From Syntrophaceae bacterium UBA6087 (GTDB lineage: Bacteria; Desulfobacterota; Desulfomonilia; UBA1062): a DNA stretch of 64,000 nucleotides. The notes below the pieces were generated by a model, which did not search any database, was not told where the DNA came from, and saw only the letters and a program-made list of their open reading frames with translations. A program made the translations under genes and the position numbers. Below are positions 40,885 through 50,835 of the stretch, piece after piece. Where the stretch lies: assembly GCA_002448235.1 (NCBI GenBank), contig DIXF01000018.1, forward strand, positions 1 to 64,000. Direction: 5' to 3'. Each line of letters begins with the position of its first letter. The first letter of the stretch is position 1.

Positions 40885-41910
40885 TTAAACGTATCTTAAT
40901 GCTAACGGCCACATCTGAGCGTGTGTGTTTATAAAAGTATCCAGCTCCGTGAAATAGAGCGGATCGATCGCAGGGGCCCGTTCTCCCTTCAAAGCTCCGA
41001 TCACGCACGATGCGGACTCCTTCAGTGCGTTCAGGTTGTAGCCTCCCTCGAGCGCGTACACCACCGGAGCACCCACCTCCTGGGCGGAATCCTGTATGAT
41101 CGAGGTAATGGCTGCAAACCCGCGGGAGCTGAGCTGCATGCCTCCGATAGGGTCCATCGCATGGGCGTCGAACCCTGCCGACACCAGGATCAGGTCCGGC
41201 TCGAAGGTCTCGATGACCGGTTTGAGGATATAGCTGTACACGGCTGCGTACTGCCCGTCGCCCTTCCCTCCCCGCATGGGGCAGTTCACCGTATACCCCT
41301 TGCCTTCTCCCGCACCTGTCTCCGATGCCGCGCCGGTACCCGGATAGAAAGGATACTGGTGGGTGGAGAAGTAGAGGACGTCGTCCCTTGCGTAGAAGCT
41401 CTCCTGGGTGCCGTTCCCATGGTGGACGTCGAAATCTATGATGGCGACTCTCTTCACGCCGAAGGACTGTATGGCTTTTGCTGCCGCGATGGCGACATTG
41501 TTGAACAGGCAGAACCCCATGGCGTCATTCTTCCTGGCGTGATGGCCCGGGGGCCTCACGCAGGCCAGCCCCGTCTCTATCTCACCGGCAAGCGCCATCC
41601 GGGTGAGCTCCACAAGCGAACCTGCCGCGAGCAGTGCGGTATGATACGAGTCCGGACAGCAGACCGTATCAGGGTCCAGATCCACATAAGATTCCGACGA
41701 GGCGGTGCGGGAAACCATGCCGATATAGGCCCGGCCATGGTTCAGCTCGATATCTTCGACGGATGCCGGCACAGGATCGAGTATCAGGATCCCGGGGTCA
41801 TTCTTCGGGGCAAAGAGGGTATGCAGGTACTGGATCCGTAACGGGCTCTCTGGATGGTATCCGCCGGTGTCGTGTTTCATGAAGACTGGATCTGAAACGA
41901 TTCCGATCAT
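40885..41910 (-). CDS. Histone deacetylase family protein (AcuC/AphA-like)
   Basis: 341 residues. The deacetylase signature is clear: RPPGHHARKND (two active-site His), DFDVHHGNGTQE (zinc-binding Asp and His), and SAGFDAHAMDPIGG (second zinc Asp). Bacterial members deacetylate acetyl-lysine on acetyl-CoA synthetase or acetylated polyamines. No nearby gene indicates which. No signal peptide. The start ATG at 41910 follows AAGGACTGAACCAGGT at some distance. The small hypothetical gene upstream ends 15 bases before it. Confidence 0.93.
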   Translation of the reverse strand: MIGIVSDPVFMKHDTGGYHPESPLRIQYLHTLFAPKNDPGILILDPVPASVEDIELNHGRAYIGMVSRTASSESYVDLDPDTVCCPDSYHTALLAAGSLVELTRMALAGEIETGLACVRPPGHHARKNDAMGFCLFNNVAIAAAKAIQSFGVKRVAIIDFDVHHGNGTQESFYARDDVLYFSTHQYPFYPGTGAASETGAGEGKGYTVNCPMRGGKGDGQYAAVYSYILKPVIETFEPDLILVSAGFDAHAMDPIGGMQLSSRGFAAITSIIQDSAQEVGAPVVYALEGGYNLNALKESASCVIGALKGERAPAIDPLYFTELDTFINTHAQMWPLALRYV

Positions 41911-41925
41911 ACCTGGTTCAGTCCT

Positions 41926-42300
41926 TCACACGATCATATCCAGATCGTGCCGCCGGTATTCCTTCGGGACCGGATACTCCCGGTCGATCCCCGATGCTTC
42001 GGTTTTCCGGGTTATCCTTCCATAGGCAAGCTCATGGATGACCGAAGCGCTGGACACCATCGGGTCGATGCCGAAGGAAGAGATCTCTGCGGACCCGGAC
42101 TGTGTATAGTCGATCCTGACGGGTTCCGCCTGAGGCTCGATCTTTTCCGCAGAACGGTAAACGCTTGCCGCATTATTGTCCGAATATGTTTTCTGGGACG
42201 GAGTTCCCTTGATATTGACATACTTGAAGCGCAAAAAGGGCAGCTCTACTGCAATCCCTTTCATATCCGTAATTTGAGGAAAGGGGTTACCATACGGCAT
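41926..42300 (-). CDS. Hypothetical protein
   Basis: About 124 residues from ATG 42300 (MPYGNPFPQITDMKGI); other starts are at 42264 and 42402, and none has a good ribosome-binding site. The sequence is hydrophilic, rich in Ser, Glu, Arg and Tyr, without signal peptide or membrane segment. The central IDYTQSGSAEISSFGIDPM and C-terminal YPVPKEYRRHDLDMIV look like real protein, but I recognise no family. It may be cotranscribed with the histone-deacetylase-like gene. Confidence 0.45.
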   Translation of the reverse strand: MPYGNPFPQITDMKGIAVELPFLRFKYVNIKGTPSQKTYSDNNAASVYRSAEKIEPQAEPVRIDYTQSGSAEISSFGIDPMVSSASVIHELAYGRITRKTEASGIDREYPVPKEYRRHDLDMIV

Positions 42301-42498
42301 TTTTTGTCTGGTACGCTTATTTATGGAATAGTGCAAGGAGAAAAAAAGGCTTACCCGGGAAACGGCCTCCTTGGTCCTCTGTGGCTTTTTCCATCGGCTC
42401 ATAGAGTATTACAATGCACAGCGGGTGTTTGTTTCTCAACGTTCGATACTATTTTCAATTCACTATTAATTATTAGGATTTATCTCAATACTCTCCTC

Positions 42499-42526
42499 TT
42501 GATAACCCCCGGAAGCGATGTACTAT
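42499..42526 (+). promoter_or_regulatory. Candidate promoter of the TPR protein gene
   Basis: TTGATA (42499-42504), 16 bases, TACTAT (42521-42526), 38 bases upstream of the ATG at 42564. AAGGAGGGTGC lies just before the start. Confidence 0.45.
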
Positions 42527-42563
42527 TATATCATATTAATTTTATGAAGGAGGGTGCAGTACC

Positions 42564-43292
42564 ATGAGGAGAGTTCTCTTAGGAGTGTTTGTTATATTCG
42601 TAGTCTTCATGTTTCCCGGTTATGCCGGGGCGGATGACAGAGTCGCAAAAGCCGATTCGCTGATGGACCAGGGAGGCGTCGACAACCTTCTCAAGGCGGG
42701 CGACCTGTATGCGCAGGCTTCTGACGCAAATCCGAAAAGCTACGAAGCCGCATGGAAGGCCAGTCACGCATACCGTGAGTATTGCAACGTGTCCAAGGAG
42801 AGAAATGTCAGCGGCTGGCAGGACACCTGTAAGAAATACGGCAAGGTTGCGATGAACTATGGAGAGAAGGCGATTGCACTGGAGCCGAACAAGGTCGAGG
42901 GGAACTTCTGGTACGGCTGCTCCGTAGGAAACTATTCCGACGGCGTAAGTATTCTCACCGCACTGAAGGAAGGCTTAAAGGACAAGACCCAGTCTAGCTT
43001 CGAGAAGTCTTATTCCATCGACAAGATGTATGACAACGGAGGCCCGATCAAGGCGTTGGGCCGTTTCTGGTACGTGCTTCCCTGGCCTCTGAACAGCAAG
43101 GAAAAGTCGCTCACCTATCTTCGGGAATACCAGAAGCTCTTCCCGAATGACGTCGAAGGACAGGTCTTCCTCGGCGAGGTCTTGATGGACACCAATAATT
43201 CGGATGAGGCAAGGACCGTGCTTCAGAAAGCCTCGGCGTCCAACGAGACGTATTTCAGCGACTGGGCAAAGAAACTGTTATCCAAAATGTAG
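42564..43292 (+). CDS. Exported TPR protein (TatT-like)
   Basis: 242 residues. A signal peptide covers about 1-23 (VFVIFVVFMFPGYAGA). Helical repeats follow: LKAGDLYAQASDANPKSYEAAWK, shown as AGDLYAQASDANP, with further TPR-like units at about 95-115 (YGEKAIALEPNKVEGNFWYG) and 195-235. The layout resembles the periplasmic T component of TPAT-type TRAP transporters, but no TRAP genes are adjacent. It probably forms a binding or scaffold protein in the periplasm. The start at 42564 follows AAGGAGGGTGC. Confidence 0.8.
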   Translation: MRRVLLGVFVIFVVFMFPGYAGADDRVAKADSLMDQGGVDNLLKAGDLYAQASDANPKSYEAAWKASHAYREYCNVSKERNVSGWQDTCKKYGKVAMNYGEKAIALEPNKVEGNFWYGCSVGNYSDGVSILTALKEGLKDKTQSSFEKSYSIDKMYDNGGPIKALGRFWYVLPWPLNSKEKSLTYLREYQKLFPNDVEGQVFLGEVLMDTNNSDEARTVLQKASASNETYFSDWAKKLLSKM

Positions 43293-43418
43293 CCGGCCGG
43301 ATTTACCTGCCCTGGATGCTGAGCTAAACCATGCCCGGACGGCTCGTAAAGAAGCGTCCCCAGATCATCGGCCCCCCGGCAACCGGGCCGGACATGCGGT
43401 TCGCCTCGATGAAGCAAA

Positions 43419-43452
43419 AAAGGCATCCCCTCATCGTCAAGGGGATGCCTTT
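43419..43452 (-). terminator. Rho-independent terminator (perfect 13-bp stem)
   Basis: AAAGGCATCCCCT (43419-43431) pairs with AGGGGATGCCTTT (43440-43452) around an 8-base loop. On the minus strand the stem ends in TTTTTT, so it fits termination of the PilZ gene that ends at 43544. On the plus strand it may also help end the TPR gene transcript. Confidence 0.75.
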
Positions 43453-43543
43453 GTCTATCAGAAAGAATTGTTACAGCGCAGTGCCCTTTTCAGGAAGGGC
43501 GGCACACGGGCCGTTTACCACTGCTCACGGTGAAAGCAGGTCT

Positions 43544-43942
43544 TCAGTCGCCCTGGGCGGAGCGGCTCAGGGCAAGCATGGAGGCCTGATCGAGCCTTCT
43601 CAGGGCGCCGAGGAGGAGCCTGATATCGCGATTCTCCCGGTCCTCGAACTGGATGGCCATGCCTCTGTTCTCTTCCACCCGCACCACGTGGCCGCTCACA
43701 TCGATAACCTTGCCCAGATATTTCGCGTCAAGGCTGACATGCACAGTCGTTTGCATGGCCAAAGGGGTCGGTGTCTCGATGAACACGCCACTGAGACTTA
43801 TGTTCCGAACCGTTCCCTTCAGCACCCTGGTGTCAGGATCCTGGTACCTTGCTTCGATCCGCAGCAGCTTTCTGGAATGTCTTCTCTTATCCTTCTTCAC
43901 TTTTGCTCCATCACTGGTTTCGGTGATAGTATTATTCGACAT
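43544..43942 (-). CDS. PilZ domain protein
   Basis: 132 residues. The arginine motif is KRRHSRKLLR (about 18-27) and the second motif is VRNISLSGVFIE (about 42-53), so cyclic di-GMP binding is likely. Third stand-alone PilZ in the window. The start ATG at 43942 follows AAAGGAAT. A strong terminator lies downstream. It is divergent from dapL, with 146 bases between. Confidence 0.85.
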   Translation of the reverse strand: MSNNTITETSDGAKVKKDKRRHSRKLLRIEARYQDPDTRVLKGTVRNISLSGVFIETPTPLAMQTTVHVSLDAKYLGKVIDVSGHVVRVEENRGMAIQFEDRENRDIRLLLGALRRLDQASMLALSRSAQGD

Positions 43943-44088
43943 ATTCCTTTCATTTCTTAATGCATATATTCATTGAGAAATTATTCCACAACGCAAGCGA
44001 GGTATGTTAGATAGTCTAAGAAAAATCCGTGCCGGTTTCATGAAAGGCGCAAAGGAAATAAACGGGAGTAAGAGAGGGAAACGCACGT

Positions 44089-45312
44089 ATGATTAAAATT
44101 AATGAAAATTATCTTGATCTTAAGTCTTCATATCTCTTTTCGGAGATCTCAAAGCGCGTTGCCGCCTTCCAGGACCGGAATCCGGGAAACAAAATCATCA
44201 AGCTGGGCATCGGCGATGTCACGCTCCCGCTCCCCGGGGCCTGCATCGAAGCTCTGCACAAGGCGGTCGACGAAATGGCCGACGCCGGCACGTTCAAGGG
44301 ATACGGCCCTGAGCAGGGGTATGAGTTCCTGAGAGAAGCCGTTGCCCAAAACGATTACCGTTCTCACGGCGCGAACGTGTCCGGAGACGAGATATTCATC
44401 AGCGACGGCGCCAAGTGCGACACGGCAAACATCCAGGAGCTCTTCTCCGGGGATATCAAGGTGGCGATCCCCGACCCGGTGTACCCCGTGTACCTGGACA
44501 CGAACGTGATGGCGGGCAGGGCCGGCAGCTTGAGCGACGGACGCTACGGCAACATAGTATATCTCGAAAGCACTGCCGAAAACGGATTCGTCCCGGACAT
44601 CCCGAAGGAAAAGGTCGACCTTATCTACCTGTGCTTCCCGAATAATCCGACGGGAGCGACCATCACCAAAGACCGCCTGGCTCAGTGGGTCGGGTATGCC
44701 CACGAGAACAAGGCGCTCATTCTCTTCGATGCCGCGTACGAGATCTTTATCCGGGACAATGAGCTGCCCCGATCCATTTATGAGATAGAGGGCGCCCGGG
44801 AAGTGGCGATCGAGTTCAGGAGCTTCTCCAAAACCGCAGGATTCACGGGGACCAGGTGCGCCTTTACCGTGGTGCCGAAAACATGCTGCGCCTATGACAA
44901 TGCCGGCAACAAGCACCCGCTCCATTCTCTCTGGAACAGGCGCCAGACCACGAAGTTCAATGGGGTGTCCTACCCGGTCCAGAGAGCTGCAGAGGCTGTT
45001 TACAGCGCGTCTGGAAAAAAACAGGTGGCGGATCTCATCGACTACTACCTGAACAACGCCGCCCATGTCCTATCGAAGATGATCGGGCTCGGCTACGAGT
45101 GCACCGGCGGCCGGAACTCCCCGTATATCTGGGTGAATACGAAGACCGATTCCTGGAAATTCTTCGACCTCCTCCTGTCGGAGGCCGGTGTCGTGTGCAC
45201 CCCGGGCGAAGGGTTCGGAAAGTGCGGCGCAGGGTACGTCAGGATCAGCGCATTCAACAACTTTGAAAACGTCTGTGAAGCCATGGAGAGGATCGGTAAG
45301 GCGCTGGCCTGA
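44089..45312 (+). CDS. dapL: LL-diaminopimelate aminotransferase
   Basis: 407 residues of the class I aminotransferase fold. The PLP-binding Lys is in RSFSKTAGFTGTRC, and the N-terminal IIKLGIGDVTLPLP and CFPNNPTGATITK motifs are typical of DapL. It makes LL-diaminopimelate directly from tetrahydrodipicolinate and glutamate, bypassing the acylated intermediates; dapF, which acts next, is 173 bases downstream. The start ATG at 44089 follows GAGAGGGAAACGCACGT. Confidence 0.95.
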   Translation: MIKINENYLDLKSSYLFSEISKRVAAFQDRNPGNKIIKLGIGDVTLPLPGACIEALHKAVDEMADAGTFKGYGPEQGYEFLREAVAQNDYRSHGANVSGDEIFISDGAKCDTANIQELFSGDIKVAIPDPVYPVYLDTNVMAGRAGSLSDGRYGNIVYLESTAENGFVPDIPKEKVDLIYLCFPNNPTGATITKDRLAQWVGYAHENKALILFDAAYEIFIRDNELPRSIYEIEGAREVAIEFRSFSKTAGFTGTRCAFTVVPKTCCAYDNAGNKHPLHSLWNRRQTTKFNGVSYPVQRAAEAVYSASGKKQVADLIDYYLNNAAHVLSKMIGLGYECTGGRNSPYIWVNTKTDSWKFFDLLLSEAGVVCTPGEGFGKCGAGYVRISAFNNFENVCEAMERIGKALA

Positions 45313-45485
45313 TGATACGGCTCAAGAGCTTGCGGTGAGCCCTCCCCGGCTGCCGTGATCCTGCTGTGCGCCAATCTCCTTGACTTCAAAAAAAGAGTCT
45401 GTTAATGCATGCACACTCCAGACGGAAATAATGCAACCGCTTGATTTGCATTCCGGCTTTTACATGAGAGGTCCTTTATAACAGT

Positions 45486-46304
45486 ATGGGGAACGGCCGC
45501 ACCATAGACTTTACCAAGATGTCCGGAACGGGCAACGATTTCATTGTCGTCAATGCATACCGACTTGCCTCTGATATGGACTGGTCAGGGTTCGCCCGGA
45601 AATACTGCCCAAGATTGACGGGCGTCGGGGTGGACGGAATTCTGGTGCTCGGGCCGAGCGACTCCGCCGATTTCAATTACCGGATTTTCAATGCGGACGG
45701 GAGCGAGGCGGAGATGTGCGGCAACGGCGCCCGTTGCGCCGCCGCGTTCGCCGTAAAGCACGGCATTGCAGGCCCATCCATGCGGTTCAACACGCTGGCC
45801 GGGGTTGTCCAGGCAAAGGTCGACCCGAAGGACGTATCCATACGGGTAACCGAGCCGCGGGACCTCTGCAAGAGCATAAGCATAGGCCTGGAAAGCGGTC
45901 TCACGGAAGTGCATTTCGTCAACACCGGGGTACCCCATGCCGTCATCTTCACGAGCGATCTCGATGCCGTTCCCGTCGACACCTTGGGGAGAACGGTAAG
46001 GACGCACTCCCGCTTCTCGCCGGCCGGGACCAACGTGAACTTCGTCCAGGTGGCCGGGCCCGACAGGATCAGGGTGCGCACGTACGAAAGAGGCGTTGAG
46101 GCCGAGACCCTGGCGTGCGGGACAGGGGCCATAGCCTCTGCAGTCATCAGCCATGCAACCGGGAATGTAACCGGCGCTTCCGTGCAGGTGCATATGCCCG
46201 GAGGAGATCTAAAGATAGAATTCACAGCGCAGAATGGAGAATACCACGATGTATGGCTTACCGGGGAAGTGTCCTTCATCTTTACCGGCACCCTCACCTT
46301 CTAG
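45486..46304 (+). CDS. dapF: Diaminopimelate epimerase
   Basis: 272 residues. Both catalytic cysteines are present: EMCGNGARC and LACGTGAIASAV. It turns LL- into meso-diaminopimelate for peptidoglycan and lysine synthesis. The start ATG at 45486 gives GRTIDFTKMSGTGND; no strong Shine-Dalgarno is seen (GAGAGGTCC lies about 17 bases before). A weak TTGACT-N17-TAATGC promoter (45380-45408) may allow expression separate from dapL. Confidence 0.96.
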   Translation: MGNGRTIDFTKMSGTGNDFIVVNAYRLASDMDWSGFARKYCPRLTGVGVDGILVLGPSDSADFNYRIFNADGSEAEMCGNGARCAAAFAVKHGIAGPSMRFNTLAGVVQAKVDPKDVSIRVTEPRDLCKSISIGLESGLTEVHFVNTGVPHAVIFTSDLDAVPVDTLGRTVRTHSRFSPAGTNVNFVQVAGPDRIRVRTYERGVEAETLACGTGAIASAVISHATGNVTGASVQVHMPGGDLKIEFTAQNGEYHDVWLTGEVSFIFTGTLTF

Positions 46305-46387
46305 GTTCGTCATTACCGGGGCAGGAACGCCGCTCCGGGCAAAAATCTTTGCGTATTTTTCATGAAGCGTAAACGGAGTTAAGATAT

Positions 46388-47926
<1,539 letters not shown>

Positions 47927-48001
47927 AGATCGAATCGCTATCTTTTCTTTACGCTGGCGGGCAGGATCATATCACCCGGCAGGAGCAGAGATGTTTATAC
48001 C

Positions 48002-48030
48002 CCCTGGGTGGAGAAACTCTCCATGCAGGG
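48002..48030 (+). other. Leader hairpin upstream of the PurF-like gene
   Basis: CCCTG (48002-48006), GG, TGGAGA (48009-48014), loop AAC, TCTCCA (48018-48023), TG, CAGGG (48026-48030) forms an 11-bp stem with a 2x2 internal loop. It lies 43 bases before the ATG at 48074 and has no T-tract. It matches no riboswitch class I can name. Confidence 0.55.
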
Positions 48031-48073
48031 TAAGAGACAGCACCAGGAAATAATATAATAATGGGAGCCATCC

Positions 48074-49477
48074 ATGGGCGGACTTTTTGGAATCGTATCC
48101 AGGGAAGATTGTGTAACTGATCTGTTTTACGGCACTGATTACCATTCCCACCTCGGCACAAAACGGGGAGGGCTCGCGGTAGTCAACAAGAAGGGCTTTA
48201 CCCGCTCGATCCATAACATCGAGAACGCCTATTTCAGGTCGAAGTTCGAGCCCGAGCTCAAAGACTTCAAGGGGAACCACGGCATCGGCGTCATCAGCGA
48301 CTACGATGCGCAGCCGCTCATCATCAATTCCCATCTGGGTACGTTCGGGATCGTCACGGTCGGGAGAATCATCAATCTCGAATCCCTGGGGAAAGCGGCC
48401 TTTGCCCGGAGAAAATATTTTTCCGAGACGTCCGCGAGCCGGATCAATCCCACTGAACTCATCGCCATGCTCATCTGCGACAAGGGATCCTTCGAGGAAG
48501 GGATCCGCAACGTCTATGATTCCGTCAAAGGCTCCTGCTCGCTTCTGCTCCTCACCAAGAAGGGAATCATCGCGGCAAGGGACAAGTTCGGCAGAACTCC
48601 GCTGATGATAGGCAGAAGAGAGGGGGCCTATGCGGTGTCGTCGGAGACGTGCGCATTCCCCAATCTCGGGTATGATACCGATTACTACCTGGGACCGGGA
48701 GAGATCGTATCCATAAGCGCGGACGGGTACGAAAGGCTGAAAACCCCGGAAGAAAAGATGCAGATCTGCTCGTTCTTATGGGTCTATTACGGCTACCCGT
48801 CTTCTGATTATGAGCATATCAACGTGGAGTCCGTCCGGTACAACTGCGGCAAGGCCCTGGCAAAAAATGACGACGTCATAGCGGATCTCGCTTCCGGCAT
48901 CCCGGATTCAGGGATCGGTCATGCCATCGGATATGCAAACGAGAAGGGCATCCCCTACATGAGGCCATACGTGAAGTACACGCCGACCTGGCCCCGGAGC
49001 TTCATGCCCCAGAACCAGACGGTCAGGGACCTTGTGGCCAGGATGAAGCTCATTCCCAATAAGGCGATCATCGGCGGGAAGCGCCTCATCTTCTGCGACG
49101 ATTCCATCGTCAGGGGCACCCAGCTCAAAGACAATGTCCAGATCCTCTTCGAATACGGGGCAAAGGAAGTGCACATGCGTGTCGCCTGTCCAACGCTCAT
49201 CTACCCCTGCGAGTTTCTCAACTTCTCCACCTCCCGCTCCACGCTCGACCTTGCGGGCCGCAAGGCCATCTGCGAGATCGAGGGCACCGATCATGTGCCC
49301 CTGGAGGGATATGCAAACACCTGCTCGGCAAAGCACGACGAGATGGTGGAGAAGATCAGAAAGCGCCTTGGGCTGACCTCGCTCAAATTCCAGACCATGC
49401 AGGACCTCGTGCAGGCAATCGGGCTGCCCAAGGAAAAGCTCTGCACGCATTGCTGGGACGGAAGCAGCTACTGTTAG
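48074..49477 (+). CDS. PurF-like amidophosphoribosyltransferase homologue without glutaminase cysteine
   Basis: 467 residues with the two-domain layout of PurF. The N-terminal Ntn-glutaminase domain should begin with Cys after the initiator Met, but it begins MGGLFGIVSR, so the nucleophile is missing. The usual His-Asn-Gly loop is also absent (SHLGTFGIVTVG). The phosphoribosyltransferase domain is complete: PRPP loop IFCDDSIVRGTQ at about 340-350 and the flexible loop SGIPDSGIGHA near 274-284. Cysteines like the B. subtilis 4Fe-4S ligands remain (ACPTLIYPCE, CTHCWDG). It may use ammonia, another amine, or be regulatory. It starts at 48074 after GGGAGCCATCC. Confidence 0.87.
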   Translation: MGGLFGIVSREDCVTDLFYGTDYHSHLGTKRGGLAVVNKKGFTRSIHNIENAYFRSKFEPELKDFKGNHGIGVISDYDAQPLIINSHLGTFGIVTVGRIINLESLGKAAFARRKYFSETSASRINPTELIAMLICDKGSFEEGIRNVYDSVKGSCSLLLLTKKGIIAARDKFGRTPLMIGRREGAYAVSSETCAFPNLGYDTDYYLGPGEIVSISADGYERLKTPEEKMQICSFLWVYYGYPSSDYEHINVESVRYNCGKALAKNDDVIADLASGIPDSGIGHAIGYANEKGIPYMRPYVKYTPTWPRSFMPQNQTVRDLVARMKLIPNKAIIGGKRLIFCDDSIVRGTQLKDNVQILFEYGAKEVHMRVACPTLIYPCEFLNFSTSRSTLDLAGRKAICEIEGTDHVPLEGYANTCSAKHDEMVEKIRKRLGLTSLKFQTMQDLVQAIGLPKEKLCTHCWDGSSYC

Positions 49478-49512
49478 CCTCTCTTTAAGAATGCGGCTTG
49501 ATGCGACGGCGA

Positions 49513-50760
49513 TCAAACACTCGCCTTGTATGACGGGATCAGCGAGTAGACTGATCCCTCGACGTGCCTCACGATCCCCTCGAGCCAGAGGATGCCGCTG
49601 CATCTGGTTGGAGGATCGAGAGCCTGGATCGTCCGGACGTATCCTCCCGCCTTTCCCGAACTGCCGGTGATGAACTCCGCGAGGAAATCGTCACGCAGGG
49701 ATTCTTCCCCCGTATAGTCTCCGGCGCCGCGTAAGCACTCCTCGACCCCCTGCCGGTTATCGAAAAGCTCCTGCTTCTGCCTGATGAGAGCAGGATTCAC
49801 GCCCTCCATCATCAGCGCGGAGTACAGGTGGATGGATTCCTTCATCTTCGCGGCCAGCGCACCCAGCCGCCAGATGCGCTCGTCGAGGGCCATGTCGAGC
49901 TTCTCGAGAGATCCTTTGAGCAGCGCCTGCCCCTGGGAGTCCGCTCCGAAGAATTGAGAGCGAACGAGGCGGTACCAGGCTTTCAGGGCAATGAGATTTG
50001 CCATATAGGTGACGTTGTTCCGCACCAGGCGTTTCGTGGACCAGTATATGCCGGGATGGAAATTCCTGACCTCGGGCTTCGGAAACTGGTCCAGCACGAG
50101 CTTGCCTTCTTCCCTGATATCGTCGCGCACAACGGTGCCGGCAGCGATGACAGTGCCGTACGCGATGATCGAGGGACCCACGATGCCGCCCTGGCCGCCC
50201 AGGAATATGGGCCGCTCGGCAAGCATGACGCCCCTGGGCACGTCTCCCATGAGGGAAGGCGTGGCCTTGTCCTGGTTCGGGCTGTAATTGAAATGGATGT
50301 AGGAACTCCCGACCTCGCTGTGGTTTTTCCGGCTCGTCCCGCCTGCCATGAGGCAGTCGCAGAAGTTGATAATGCTCCCCAGGGTGACGAAGGGCAGCAG
50401 GATCGTGTGCTTCAACCCCACGGCATGAGCCCCTCCGGCCTCTTCCTCGAGGATGCAGGCCTCCCGCACGTGTGCGCCCGAACCCATGTTTGCTTTGTCC
50501 AGGAATACCGAATTCTGAAAGAAACCGCCTTTGAGCGAGACATCCGTGCCGATCTGGCAGTCCCGGACCGTGACCGGGGCTTCCTCACCGAGGACAGCGC
50601 CCGCCATGATGACGGTCTTTTTTCCGGAGATGCGGCACCCGCCGTGGATGGTAACGCCGGGCGATATCATGTCGGGATCGATATCCCCGCCGATATCCAC
50701 GGTCATGGGATGCGTGATTGCCACCCCTCTCTCAACGAGCCTTTTCACCTGCCCGTCCAT
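49513..50760 (-). CDS. Left-handed beta-helix (LbH) nucleotidyl/acyltransferase-like protein
   Basis: 415 residues. Residues about 20-225 are hexapeptide-like: ISPGVTIHGGCRISG, VMAGAVLGEEAPVTV, GSGAHVREACILEEEAG, FVTLGSIINFCDCLMAGG, IIAYGTVIAAGTVV. The C-terminal 190 residues are helical. It resembles proteins annotated as UDP-N-acetylglucosamine pyrophosphorylase-related, but has no N-terminal nucleotidyltransferase domain (no GxGTRM motif). It is probably a sugar acyltransferase or a structural partner. The start ATG at 50760 follows AAAGGAGGAGAGG. It is cotranscribed with the GH13 gene, 75 bases upstream. Confidence 0.75.
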   Translation of the reverse strand: MDGQVKRLVERGVAITHPMTVDIGGDIDPDMISPGVTIHGGCRISGKKTVIMAGAVLGEEAPVTVRDCQIGTDVSLKGGFFQNSVFLDKANMGSGAHVREACILEEEAGGAHAVGLKHTILLPFVTLGSIINFCDCLMAGGTSRKNHSEVGSSYIHFNYSPNQDKATPSLMGDVPRGVMLAERPIFLGGQGGIVGPSIIAYGTVIAAGTVVRDDIREEGKLVLDQFPKPEVRNFHPGIYWSTKRLVRNNVTYMANLIALKAWYRLVRSQFFGADSQGQALLKGSLEKLDMALDERIWRLGALAAKMKESIHLYSALMMEGVNPALIRQKQELFDNRQGVEECLRGAGDYTGEESLRDDFLAEFITGSSGKAGGYVRTIQALDPPTRCSGILWLEGIVRHVEGSVYSLIPSYKASV

Positions 50761-50835
50761 CCTCTCCTCCTTTGACCGTCTCCGTGCCGTGGAAAGTGCG
50801 GGATATACCCTTGAGACCGGCCTGAACAGAGCCTT

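Noticed and set aside
49513..50760. GlmU (bifunctional UDP-GlcNAc pyrophosphorylase)
   Set aside because: The N-terminal nucleotidyltransferase domain and its GxGTRM loop are missing; only the beta-helix is shared.
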